This document shows, piece after piece, positions 7,190 to 15,061 of a DNA stretch of 18,622 nt. The DNA lies in NCBI GenBank assembly GCA_031547045.1, contig JAVBSN010000086.1:1-18622 (forward strand), read 5' to 3'. The position numbers were made by a program, and so were the translations under genes. The notes beneath the pieces are model-generated. The model made no database searches and had not been told where the DNA came from. It worked only from the letters and a program-made list of their open reading frames with translations. Within the stretch, counting starts at the first letter, position 1. Each line of letters starts with the position of its first letter. The stretch comes from JAVBSN01 sp031547045. Its GTDB lineage: Bacteria > Bacillota > Clostridia > Lachnospirales > Lachnospiraceae.

Positions 7190-7870
7190 ATGCAATATGA
7201 AATTATTGGAACTACTGTACCAGCAGTAGAGGTTACACTTAATTCTGGAGAATCTATGTATACACAAAGTGGTGGAATGGTATGGCAAACAGAAGGTATT
7301 GAAATGAAAACTAACACTAAGGGTGGTCTTATGAAAGGACTAGGCAGAATGTTAGCTGGAGAGTCGTTATTTATGGCTACATATACTTCACAAAGACCAG
7401 GAGCTAAGATCGCATTTGGTTCTACTGTACCAGGAGCTATTGTGGCTGTTAACTTAAATGGAACACCAGGTCTTATTGCTCAGAAAACAGCATTTTTATG
7501 TGCAGAGCCTAATGTAGATGTTAAGATTACATTGACTAAAAAGTTTGGAGCTGGTTTATTTGGTGGAGAAGGATTTATTCTTCAAGATATTTCAGGAAAT
7601 GGTCATGTGTTTTTAGAAGTAGATGGAGATCAAGTAGTTAAAGAACTTGCACCAGGAGAGGTTATTAAAGTTGATACAGGAAATGTTGTAGCATTTGAGA
7701 AAAGTGTTAGATATGAAGTTGAGACTGTTAAAGGACTTGGTAATATATTCTTAGGAGGAGAAGGATTATTCCTTACTAAATTAGTTGGACCAGGAAAAGT
7801 AATACTTCAAACTCAAAACTTTAATGATTTTGCATCAAGAATAATTAAGATGATGCCATCAAGTAACTAA
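7190..7870 (+). CDS. AIM24/TIGR00266 family protein
   Basis: A 226-residue soluble protein of the widespread AIM24-like family (formerly DUF124), predicted to be all-beta and related to the TRAP-like fold. Family features seen are the N-terminal block around MVWQTEGIEMKTN (30-42), Gly-rich turns (GGLMKGLGRMLAGES), an FGAGLFGGEGFILQ block mid-protein, and the late FLGGEGLFLTKL repeat of the same motif. The molecular function of bacterial members is not established; yeast Aim24 is a mitochondrial inner-membrane organisation factor. It has no signal peptide or membrane span. A strong ribosome binding site (aggagg) precedes the ATG. It appears monocistronic, with its own promoter and a terminator shared with the convergent clpX. 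Confidence 0.88.
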   Translation: MQYEIIGTTVPAVEVTLNSGESMYTQSGGMVWQTEGIEMKTNTKGGLMKGLGRMLAGESLFMATYTSQRPGAKIAFGSTVPGAIVAVNLNGTPGLIAQKTAFLCAEPNVDVKITLTKKFGAGLFGGEGFILQDISGNGHVFLEVDGDQVVKELAPGEVIKVDTGNVVAFEKSVRYEVETVKGLGNIFLGGEGLFLTKLVGPGKVILQTQNFNDFASRIIKMMPSSN

Positions 7871-7884
7871 ATAATAATATAAAT

Positions 7885-7922
7885 AAAGCGTATAATAATT
7901 TTCAAAAGTTATTATACGCTTT
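7885..7922. terminator. Bidirectional terminator between the AIM24-like gene and clpX
   Basis: A perfect 14-bp stem pairs AAAGCGTATAATAA (7885-7898) with TTATTATACGCTTT (7909-7922). The loop is ttttcaaaag. The T-tracts are short on both sides, so efficiency is uncertain. Confidence 0.75.
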
Positions 7923-7939
7923 TAAATTTAAAATAATTA

Positions 7940-9319
7940 TTATTGAGTATCCTCTAGTTCTAATACACCTCTCATCTCTATTAGAGGTAAACCTGAACCA
8001 TTAATATATTCGCCTGTTATAGTTACACGACCAATATTATCATCACGAGGTATTTGGTACATTATATCTAACATAAATTCTTCGATAATTGCTCTTAATG
8101 CTCTTGCTCCAGTTTTCTTTTCCAATGCCTTATCTGCTATAGCTTCATATGCTGATTGATTGAAACGTAAATCAACTTCATCAAGGTGAAGAAGTTTTTG
8201 GTATTGTTTAAGAATAGCATTTTTTGGTTCTTTAAGAATACTAATTAACATATCTCTATCAAGACTCTGAAGAGAAAATAGAACTGGAAGTCGACCAAGA
8301 AATTCTGGTATCATTCCAAACTCACGTAAATCTTCAACGGTTATCTTCTGTAATAAATTAGGCTCATCATCATACTTATCTTTTAAATCAGCTCTAAAAC
8401 CAATAGAAGATTGCTTGTTAAGTCTAGCTTTAATAATATCTTCAATATCAGGAAATGCACCACCACATATAAATAATATATTACGAGTATTAACAGTAGC
8501 CTGAGGAACCATGGCATTCTTGCTACCTGCGCCCACAGGAACTTCTACCTCGGCACCTTCCAATATTTTAAGTAAACCTTGTTGAACAGATTCACCGCTT
8601 ACATCACGACTATTTGTGTTGCGTTTCTTAGCGATCTTATCAATCTCATCTATGAAAACAATTCCACGTTCAGCACGTTCAACATCATTATCAGCAGCAG
8701 CTAATAATTTACTAAGAACACTTTCAACATCATCACCTATGTATCCGGCTTCAGTAAGGGTTGTTGCGTCTGTAATAGCAAGAGGTACGTTTAGTAGCCT
8801 AGCAATAGTTTTTACAATATATGTTTTACCGCTACCAGTTGGCCCTAACATTAAAATATTAGATTTCTCAATTTCAATATCATCCATTGTATTAGTAAGC
8901 ACTCTCTTGTAATGATTATATACAGCTACAGAAATTACTTTCTTTGCATGGTCTTGGCCGATTACGTATTCATCAAGTTGAGCTTTCATAATATGAGGAG
9001 CTGGAATTGTTTTTAAATCTAATTCAGGTGTGTCCTTTTTTTCTTTCTCTTTTTTCTTTTTAATTTTCTGAGATTTTGGAATATCATCTACTGGTGTAAA
9101 TTGTGACATATTAATATTTGGCATTTTTGACATATCAATAAATTGTGTGTCTATACCACCAAAACTATCAAAAGTCTTTTGCATACAATCAGGGCATACA
9201 TTTATATTGTTTGGTAAATGTACAAGTTTACCAATTGCACTTTCAGGGCGTCTACATAGGTAACAGTAGCTTTCGTATTCGTCCTTATCATCATCTTTTA
9301 TATCTATATTATCTGACAT
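7940..9319 (-). CDS. clpX: ClpX-type AAA+ unfoldase (ATP-binding subunit of Clp protease), divergent form
   Basis: Hexameric ATPase that unfolds proteins and feeds them to ClpP. At 459 residues it is longer than the usual roughly 420. An N-terminal zinc finger (C19, C22, C42, C45) is followed by a Lys/Glu-rich linker (about 80-105) that accounts for the extra length. AAA+ motifs: Walker A GPTGSGKT (159-166), pore-1 loop GYIG (192-195), Walker B VFIDEID (221-227), arginine finger in FLGRLP (340-345), sensor-2 GAR (404-406). The ClpP-docking IGF loop is present (306-308). The RKH loop that normally follows the VSGEGVQQ segment is absent; this position reads VGAGSKNAMV (262-271). The ribosome binding site ggagg is 7 nt from the ATG. 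No clpP or tig is adjacent, so it may be a second ClpX paralogue. Confidence 0.9.
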   Translation of the reverse strand: MSDNIDIKDDDKDEYESYCYLCRRPESAIGKLVHLPNNINVCPDCMQKTFDSFGGIDTQFIDMSKMPNINMSQFTPVDDIPKSQKIKKKKEKEKKDTPELDLKTIPAPHIMKAQLDEYVIGQDHAKKVISVAVYNHYKRVLTNTMDDIEIEKSNILMLGPTGSGKTYIVKTIARLLNVPLAITDATTLTEAGYIGDDVESVLSKLLAAADNDVERAERGIVFIDEIDKIAKKRNTNSRDVSGESVQQGLLKILEGAEVEVPVGAGSKNAMVPQATVNTRNILFICGGAFPDIEDIIKARLNKQSSIGFRADLKDKYDDEPNLLQKITVEDLREFGMIPEFLGRLPVLFSLQSLDRDMLISILKEPKNAILKQYQKLLHLDEVDLRFNQSAYEAIADKALEKKTGARALRAIIEEFMLDIMYQIPRDDNIGRVTITGEYINGSGLPLIEMRGVLELEDTQ

Positions 9320-9334
9320 AATATATCCTCCACA

Positions 9335-9350
9335 TTTATAATATTATAAA
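9335..9350. promoter_or_regulatory. 16-bp perfect palindrome in the clpX leader
   Basis: TTTATAATATTATAAA is fully self-complementary and sits between the predicted start site and the ribosome binding site of clpX. It resembles a PerR box (TTATAAT-n-ATTATAA) with the central base missing. In AT-rich DNA it could be chance. Confidence 0.3.
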
Positions 9351-9390
9351 TACATTTAAATATTATTATTAATAGTTACTGATAAAATAG

Positions 9391-9419
9391 ATTATAGCAA
9401 AATGAAACTAGTATAACAA
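9391..9419 (-). promoter_or_regulatory. clpX promoter
   Basis: On the minus strand, TTGTTA (9419-9414), a 17-nt spacer and a perfect TATAAT (9396-9391). Transcription would start near 9384, giving a leader of about 65 nt. Confidence 0.65.
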
Positions 9420-9538
9420 TGTAAAAATTCTTTCGAAAGATTAAATTTATATAAAGTATAGAAATGTATTTTAATATATTTGGAAATAGAATATAATATA
9501 TGGAAATGGTGTAACATAAATTATAAGGAGTGTGAATT

Positions 9539-10918
9539 ATGGAAAGAGTAAATGCGTGGACAACTTATGATAAGAAGGATATTAAAGAGTTGGAAGTTCT
9601 TAATAAAGAATATAGAAACTTTCTTGATGAAGGAAAAACAGAAAGAGAATGTGTTAAATATGCTGTAGTTGTAGCAAAAGAAGCAGGATATGTAGATTTA
9701 GAAGATATTATTAAAGATAATAAAAAAATAAAAACAGGTGATAAAGTATATTCAGTATGTATGAATAAGTCTATTGTAATGTTTAATATAGGAAAAGAAG
9801 ATATTGAAAATGGAATAAATATTCTTGGAGCACATATTGATTCACCAAGATTAGATATAAAGCAAAATCCTCTATATGAAGATGGTGGTTTTGCTTATTT
9901 AGATACCCATTATTATGGTGGCGTTAAAAAATATCAATGGGTTACAATGCCATTGGCATTACATGGAGTTGTAGTTAAGAAAGATGGAGCAATAATAGAT
10001 ATAAATATAGGAGAAGATGAAGAAGATCCAGTATTTTGCATAACAGATTTATTAATACATTTGGCTGGGGAGCAATTAGAGAAGAAGGCTGCTAAAGTAA
10101 TAGAAGGAGAAGCCTTAGATATATTATTTGGAAGTAAACCTATAGATGCTGATACTAAAGAATCTGTTAAAGAAGGTATATTAGATATATTAAAGAAAAA
10201 ATATGATATTGAAGAAGAAGACTTTTTATCAGCAGAGATAGAAGCAGTTCCAGCAGGTAAGGCAAGAAATGCAGGACTTGATGAAAGTATGATTATGGCA
10301 TATGGACAAGATGATAGAGTGTGTGCATTTACATCACTTAATGCAATGATTTCAGTCAATAAGGTTAAGAGAACATCTTGTTGTTTGTTAGTGGACAAAG
10401 AAGAGATAGGAAGCGTTGGAGCAACAGGTATGCAATCTAAGTTTTTCGAAAATACAGTTGCAGAGATAATTGATAGAATGGGTGAGTATTCAGAATTAAA
10501 ACTTAAGAGATGTTTAGCCAAATCAAATATGTTATCATCAGATGTTAATGCAGCCTATGATCCAATGTTTGCGTCTAGCTTTGATAAGAAAAATGCATCA
10601 TTTTGCGGTAGAGGACTTGTGTTTAGTAAGTTTACAGGTTCACGGGGGAAATCAGGTTCTAATGATGCCAATGCAGAATATCTTGGTAAGTTAAGAAGGA
10701 TTATGGATGATAACAACGTTAATTTTCAAACTGCTGAACTGGGTAAAGTAGATGTTGGTGGTGGCGGAACTATCGCATATATATTAGCTTTATATGGAAT
10801 GAATGTTATAGATAGTGGAGTTGCAGTATTAAACATGCATGCCCCTTGGGAAGTTACTAGTAAAGCAGATATATATGAAGCAAAAAAAGGATATATTGCT
10901 TTCCTAAAAGAAGCATAA
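9539..10918 (+). CDS. M18 family metallo-aminopeptidase
   Basis: Cytoplasmic dinuclear-zinc exopeptidase removing N-terminal residues, often acidic ones in this family, from peptides. The 459-residue protein is typical of clostridial M18 enzymes. The metal and catalytic motifs are all visible: GAHIDSPRLD with H99 and D101, GQDDRV with D258/D259, DKEEIGS with the catalytic Glu pair E288/E289, and the last ligand H434 in NMHAPWEV. The Gly-rich KVDVGGGGTIAY segment near the C-terminus is also characteristic. The start is supported by aaggag 9 nt upstream. A TATAAT at 9492-9497 is a candidate -10 box without a good -35. No terminator separates it from the chemotaxis receptor gene 51 nt downstream, so some co-transcription is possible. 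Confidence 0.93.
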   Translation: MERVNAWTTYDKKDIKELEVLNKEYRNFLDEGKTERECVKYAVVVAKEAGYVDLEDIIKDNKKIKTGDKVYSVCMNKSIVMFNIGKEDIENGINILGAHIDSPRLDIKQNPLYEDGGFAYLDTHYYGGVKKYQWVTMPLALHGVVVKKDGAIIDINIGEDEEDPVFCITDLLIHLAGEQLEKKAAKVIEGEALDILFGSKPIDADTKESVKEGILDILKKKYDIEEEDFLSAEIEAVPAGKARNAGLDESMIMAYGQDDRVCAFTSLNAMISVNKVKRTSCCLLVDKEEIGSVGATGMQSKFFENTVAEIIDRMGEYSELKLKRCLAKSNMLSSDVNAAYDPMFASSFDKKNASFCGRGLVFSKFTGSRGKSGSNDANAEYLGKLRRIMDDNNVNFQTAELGKVDVGGGGTIAYILALYGMNVIDSGVAVLNMHAPWEVTSKADIYEAKKGYIAFLKEA

Positions 10919-10969
10919 GTGATATAATTATATGTAGGTTTTATTACTAATAGAGGAGGACTTGGGTAT

Positions 10970-12682
10970 ATGAAGGTTAGAAAGGTAAGTATATCTACAA
11001 AGTTGTTATTGTTAATTACAGGGGTTAGTATCTTGTGTACAGTAGCTTTAGGTGGAATTATATATAGTAAGCTGAAAGTTACTTTTATTGAACGTTTCAA
11101 ATTAAATGCTCTTGAGTTAGCTAGTTGTGCAGCTAGTACTATAGATGGAGATAAATTAGAGAAGATAGAAGTAGGTTCTGAGAATACACCAGAATATGCT
11201 GAAATATATAATGAATTATCTATATATAGAGACAACAGTAGTATAAAATATATTTATACTATGAAGGGATTAGATGATGGAAGTATTGTATTCTTGATTG
11301 ATACAGATGAAGAAGCACCTGCTGATATATATGAAGAATATGAATCACTGGATGAGATATGGGTGGCTTTAGGTGGAGAAGATTCAGCAGCTGATGAATT
11401 TACAGTTGATGAATGGGGAACTTATTTTAGTTCATATAGTCCTGTATACAATAGTGAGGGTCAGGTTGCTGGTGTAGTAGGTGTAGATATAGGAGCAGAA
11501 TGGATTGATGAGCAATTATCAGTAATAAGAAATACTATGATTATAATAGGAGTTATAGTAATAATATTTGGAACTATATGTGCAATAGTAATTAGCAGAA
11601 GTATAAGAAAGAACCTTAATAAGCTTAATGAAAAAGTAATGGATTTAAATAGTGGAAATGGTGACCTTACTAAAGAAGTTGAGATGACTAGTGGTGACGA
11701 ACTAGAATTGATTGCTAACAATATGAATCAGTTTATTGAAGAAATAAGAGGTCTTGTGGCTAATGTATCTGAGACATCGGAATCTATAGCTAAGAGTGGC
11801 AATCTAATGCTTAGTACGGTGGAATACAATGCAAGTAACGTAGGTGATATAAATAGTAACATTAGTAACTTGTCAGCAAATATGGAAGAATGTACAGCTT
11901 CAAGTGAATTAGTAAATAGTAACTTAGAAGATGTTGTAGCCAATGTAAACATACTTACAGATAAGACTATAGAAGTAAAAGATTATACATATTCTATTAA
12001 GTTAAAGTCAGATAAAATAGTATCAGATGTAAGTGAAAATAGAAATAATGCAGAAGATAAAATTGGTGTTATTCAAGAGAGAATTACATTAGCAAGTGAA
12101 AATGCTAGAAAAATAGAATTAGTACAAGAGATGGCAAAGAAGATAGAAGATATTGCCGGACAAACACAGATCCTTAGTCTTAATGCAAGTATTGAGGCAG
12201 CAAGAGCTGGTGAAACTGGTAGAGGATTTGCTGTAGTAGCCGAAAGTGTTGGAAGTCTTAGCGTAGAAATAGAGAATGCTGTAAGAGAAATTAACAAAAC
12301 AAGTGATGAAGTTACTAACGCGGTAAATGAATTACTTGAAGAAGTTACAATTTTCAGTGATTTTGTTAATAGCAATGTTATTAATGATTATGAGGTTATG
12401 GTAGATATTAGTAGAGAATATGGTAGTAATGTAAGTCATATTAGTAAAGAAATTGCTTATATAGAGAAAGAAACTACCACAATTAATCAAACAATATCAA
12501 ATATAAGTAAAAGTATAGGAGAAATAAGTCAAGCTGTATATGATAGTACAGAAAGCATTACTGAAATTAATTCTTTAGCAGATATGGTTAATAGTAGTAT
12601 GCAAGAACTTAATTCTTCAGCAGAGCAAAATGAAACATATGTTGAACAATTAAACGAAAAAGTAAATAAATATACATACTAA
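10970..12682 (+). CDS. Methyl-accepting chemotaxis protein
   Basis: Transmembrane receptor that would signal to CheA/CheW and the flagellar motor. The 570 residues run: TM1 (about 12-32), an extracellular sensor of about 150 residues (33-183) resembling a Cache/PAS-like domain (IKYIYTMKG, YSPVYNSEGQVAGVVGVDI), TM2 (about 188-208), a HAMP domain (209-262) and a long coiled-coil signalling domain. The hairpin tip is at 397-424, with the conserved LNASIEAARAGE and GRGFAVVAE. After the tip the usual EVRxLAE reads SVGSLSVE, and there is no C-terminal CheR/CheB-binding pentapeptide. The ribosome binding site gaggagg is 10 nt from the ATG. A TATAAT just after the preceding stop (10923-10928) could provide an independent promoter. 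The ligand is unknown, and no other che genes are in the window. Confidence 0.93.
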   Translation: MKVRKVSISTKLLLLITGVSILCTVALGGIIYSKLKVTFIERFKLNALELASCAASTIDGDKLEKIEVGSENTPEYAEIYNELSIYRDNSSIKYIYTMKGLDDGSIVFLIDTDEEAPADIYEEYESLDEIWVALGGEDSAADEFTVDEWGTYFSSYSPVYNSEGQVAGVVGVDIGAEWIDEQLSVIRNTMIIIGVIVIIFGTICAIVISRSIRKNLNKLNEKVMDLNSGNGDLTKEVEMTSGDELELIANNMNQFIEEIRGLVANVSETSESIAKSGNLMLSTVEYNASNVGDINSNISNLSANMEECTASSELVNSNLEDVVANVNILTDKTIEVKDYTYSIKLKSDKIVSDVSENRNNAEDKIGVIQERITLASENARKIELVQEMAKKIEDIAGQTQILSLNASIEAARAGETGRGFAVVAESVGSLSVEIENAVREINKTSDEVTNAVNELLEEVTIFSDFVNSNVINDYEVMVDISREYGSNVSHISKEIAYIEKETTTINQTISNISKSIGEISQAVYDSTESITEINSLADMVNSSMQELNSSAEQNETYVEQLNEKVNKYTY

Positions 12683-12690
12683 TTTAAGAT

Positions 12691-12735
12691 GAAAACCTTG
12701 ATGTTAATATTAATTTATTAGGCATTAAGGTTTTC
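12691..12735 (+). terminator. Probable terminator of the chemotaxis receptor gene
   Basis: A 13-bp stem with one G-U pair joins GAAAACCTTGATG (12691-12703) and CATTAAGGTTTTC (12723-12735) around a 19-nt loop. The T-tract is part of the stem and continues as TTC, so strength is uncertain. Confidence 0.65.
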
Positions 12736-12788
12736 TTCATTATGTAGAAAGCTAGAAAAAACTACACATAAATATTATTAAAGAAAGA

Positions 12789-12802
12789 ATTTCTTAAGAA
12801 AT
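12789..12802. repeat. 14-bp palindrome upstream of the ABC operon
   Basis: ATTTCTTAAGAAAT is perfectly self-complementary and lies 38 nt before a TATAAT (12841-12846) that is the best -10 box for the operon; no good -35 is visible. The 11-mer ATTTCTTAAGA also occurs at 2328-2338 upstream of the murF promoter. Confidence 0.35.
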
Positions 12803-12888
12803 AATTATAAATAAATTATACATATAGTATTATAAAATGGTATAATGGTACAAGATGTAGTATTAGAATTAAGTAAGGAGGTATCAGG

Positions 12889-13695
12889 GTGGAGGATATT
12901 TTGCAGGAAATACCAACTTCTAGTGACGTAACGGAAGAAAGCAATTCGGAATCTGAAATAACAGTAGAAGATAATCGTAAAGTTATAATAGAAGTTGAAG
13001 ACTTATATAAAATATATAAAGTTGGAAATAATAAAGTACCTGCCCTTAACGGCGTTAGTTTTAAAGTTTATGAAGGTGAACTTATAGCAATTGTAGGTAC
13101 ATCAGGTTCAGGTAAATCAACATTATTAAATATGCTTGCAGGACTTGAAAAACCATCTAAAGGAAAGATACAAATAGATGGAAAGAGGATTGATAAACTT
13201 AATGAAAATCAATTAGTTAAGTTTAGAGGAGAGAGAGTAGGATTTATTTTTCAATCATTTAATCTATTGGGAAATATGAATGCATTAGAAAATGTTGCAT
13301 TGCCACTTACGTTTAAAGGTGTGCATAAAGCAGATCGAACAAAGAAAGCAAAAGCAATGATGAAGCTAGTTGGACTTAGTGAACATAGACAACATATGCC
13401 TAATCAGATGTCAGGTGGACAACAACAAAGAGTAGGAGTCGCAAGAGCCTTAGTGGTTAATCCTAGTATTGTATTTGCAGATGAACCTACTGGTAATCTA
13501 GATTCAAATACTACTAAAGATATTTTGGAGCTTATGCGAAATGTAGTTAATGAACAAAATAAAACTCTGGTTATGGTAACTCATGATAGAAATCTTGCGC
13601 AAGTTGCAGATCGAGTTATACACATAAGGGATGGTAAAATTAAAAAAATTGAAATAAATGAGAGGAAGGAGATTATATACGATGAAGAGAATTAA
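12889..13695 (+). CDS. MacB/LolD-type ABC transporter ATPase
   Basis: Nucleotide-binding subunit that powers the FtsX/MacB permease two genes downstream. It starts at GTG: a near-perfect ribosome binding site (aaggagg) ends 7 nt before it and no ATG is better placed. Its 268 residues begin with an acidic extension of about 32 residues not usual in the family. Next come Walker A GTSGSGKST (70-78), Q-loop Q122 in FIFQSFNLL, signature MSGGQQQR (174-181), Walker B VFADEP (195-200), D-loop NLDS (203-206) and H-loop H232. The pattern FQSFNLLGNMNALENVALPL is typical of MacB, LolD and FtsE-like mechanotransmission ATPases. The stop codon overlaps the next gene by 14 nt, implying translational coupling. 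Confidence 0.95.
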   Translation: MEDILQEIPTSSDVTEESNSESEITVEDNRKVIIEVEDLYKIYKVGNNKVPALNGVSFKVYEGELIAIVGTSGSGKSTLLNMLAGLEKPSKGKIQIDGKRIDKLNENQLVKFRGERVGFIFQSFNLLGNMNALENVALPLTFKGVHKADRTKKAKAMMKLVGLSEHRQHMPNQMSGGQQQRVGVARALVVNPSIVFADEPTGNLDSNTTKDILELMRNVVNEQNKTLVMVTHDRNLAQVADRVIHIRDGKIKKIEINERKEIIYDEEN

Positions 13696-15061
13696 GAGAC
13701 TTTTAGCATCAGTTTTATGCTTAGTGATGTTATGTTCAAGCCAAGTTTTAGCAGCCACAGGAGGTAATGGCGATGCAGGAGAAAACACAGGAGGCATTAT
13801 TAGTACGGGAAAAGCATCAGATGTTAATTTGCAAGTTCCTAATTCCCCTAGTGGAAATGCTGGAGAAACAGTTGGCTTTAGATTTATATTAACACCAAAT
13901 GGTGGAGTAAATATAAGTAAAGTGTACATAGATGTTACTAGTGATTTTGGATTTGAAAGTGGTCAAGATGCATATAAAGAGACTGTACCAGAAAATGGAG
14001 CTACTTCGTTTGAATGTAATTATAATCTTACAGCAAAATCAATTTTAGAAACAGGATATTATCCAGTTAACTATATTATTGAATATACAAAGGATGGATT
14101 AAGTTATATATTAGTAAAACCAATAAGCGCTAGAGTTGAAGGAATCCCAACAGAAGAACCAACAACAGAAGCACCAGTTGATACACCTGCTACTGTATCA
14201 ACTCCAAGATTAATTGTTACAGGATATGAAACTTCACCGGCTACTGTTAAGGCAGGGCAAGACTTTACATTAACAATACATGTAAAGAATACTTCAAAAA
14301 GAACAGCGGTATCAAATATTAAGTTTACTTTAACAGCAACTGAAAATGAATTTTTACCAAAGTCAGGATCAAGTACAGTATTTGTTGACAAAATCGGAAG
14401 TGGTAAGACAGAAGATATAGTTATTAATATGAAGGCAAAGGGTGACCTTGAGCAAAAGCCATATATATTGGCAATAGCATCAGTATATGAGGATAGTAGT
14501 GCTAATCCATTTGAAGCAACAGAAAATATATCAATACCTGTATCTCAAGAAGCAAGATTAACAGTAACAGATATATCATTATCTTCAGATTTTATAACTG
14601 TATATGAACAAGCAAATGTAATGTTCTCTATTAACAACTTAGGAAAAGGGATAATATATAACGTAAGCGTTGAATTTAAAGGAAATAGTGTTGAAGCAGA
14701 ACCATCTTATGTAGGGAATATAGCAGCAGGTGGAACAGGATTTGCAGACGCTATGGTAACAGGAATAGCTCCAACTGAAGATGAGGGAATTATAAAGGCT
14801 ATTATTTCATATGAAGATGCAGATGGTGTAGTTAATACTGTTGAGCAGGATATAACATTATTTGTAGGTGAGGATATGGGTAATGGAGATTTCTTTGAAG
14901 AAGAGATGTACGTAGAAGAGGATACAGGAATTAGTGCTCTTGCAGTAGTAGGTATTATAGCTGGCATATGTGTTGTAATTGCGATTATAATAATAGTAGT
15001 TGTAGTAATTATTAAGAAACGCAAAGGAAAGGAAGAAGTGGACGAGGATGAACTTTCTTGA
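13682..15061 (+). CDS. Secreted, membrane-anchored protein with tandem Ig-like (CARDB/COG1361-type) domains
   Basis: Probable extracellular partner of the surrounding ABC transporter. The ATG at 13682 is chosen because aaggag precedes it and a signal peptide starts directly there (MKRIKRLLAS, cleavage likely after VLA near 24); an in-frame ATG at 13658 would disrupt this. The 459 residues contain three predicted beta-sandwich domains (about 46-150, 175-287 and 290-395), a Pro/Thr/Glu linker (156-175), a hydrophobic span (419-444) and a short basic then acidic cytoplasmic tail. The domains resemble the CARDB or NEW3-like domains of COG1361 proteins (ATVKAGQDFTLTIHVKN; SINNLGKG). It replaces the HlyD/MacA-type adaptor expected in MacB systems. 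It overlaps both neighbours by 14 nt. The role is inference from context. Confidence 0.88.
   Translation: MKRIKRLLASVLCLVMLCSSQVLAATGGNGDAGENTGGIISTGKASDVNLQVPNSPSGNAGETVGFRFILTPNGGVNISKVYIDVTSDFGFESGQDAYKETVPENGATSFECNYNLTAKSILETGYYPVNYIIEYTKDGLSYILVKPISARVEGIPTEEPTTEAPVDTPATVSTPRLIVTGYETSPATVKAGQDFTLTIHVKNTSKRTAVSNIKFTLTATENEFLPKSGSSTVFVDKIGSGKTEDIVINMKAKGDLEQKPYILAIASVYEDSSANPFEATENISIPVSQEARLTVTDISLSSDFITVYEQANVMFSINNLGKGIIYNVSVEFKGNSVEAEPSYVGNIAAGGTGFADAMVTGIAPTEDEGIIKAIISYEDADGVVNTVEQDITLFVGEDMGNGDFFEEEMYVEEDTGISALAVVGIIAGICVVIAIIIIVVVVIIKKRKGKEEVDEDELS

Noticed and set aside
9429..9440. TCTTTCGAAAGA palindrome between the divergent clpX and aminopeptidase genes, considered as an operator
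   Set aside because: Twelve bases with no known operator consensus that I can match (not LexA, CtsR or HrcA). It is too short to support without conservation data.
10726..11235. Minus-strand open frame spanning the end of the aminopeptidase gene and the start of the chemoreceptor gene
   Set aside because: No ribosome binding site and no recognisable protein; both plus-strand genes are unambiguous here.
13658..13681. Earlier in-frame ATG for the Ig-like protein
   Set aside because: It would add eight residues before the signal peptide and translate through the ribosome binding site used by the ATG at 13682.
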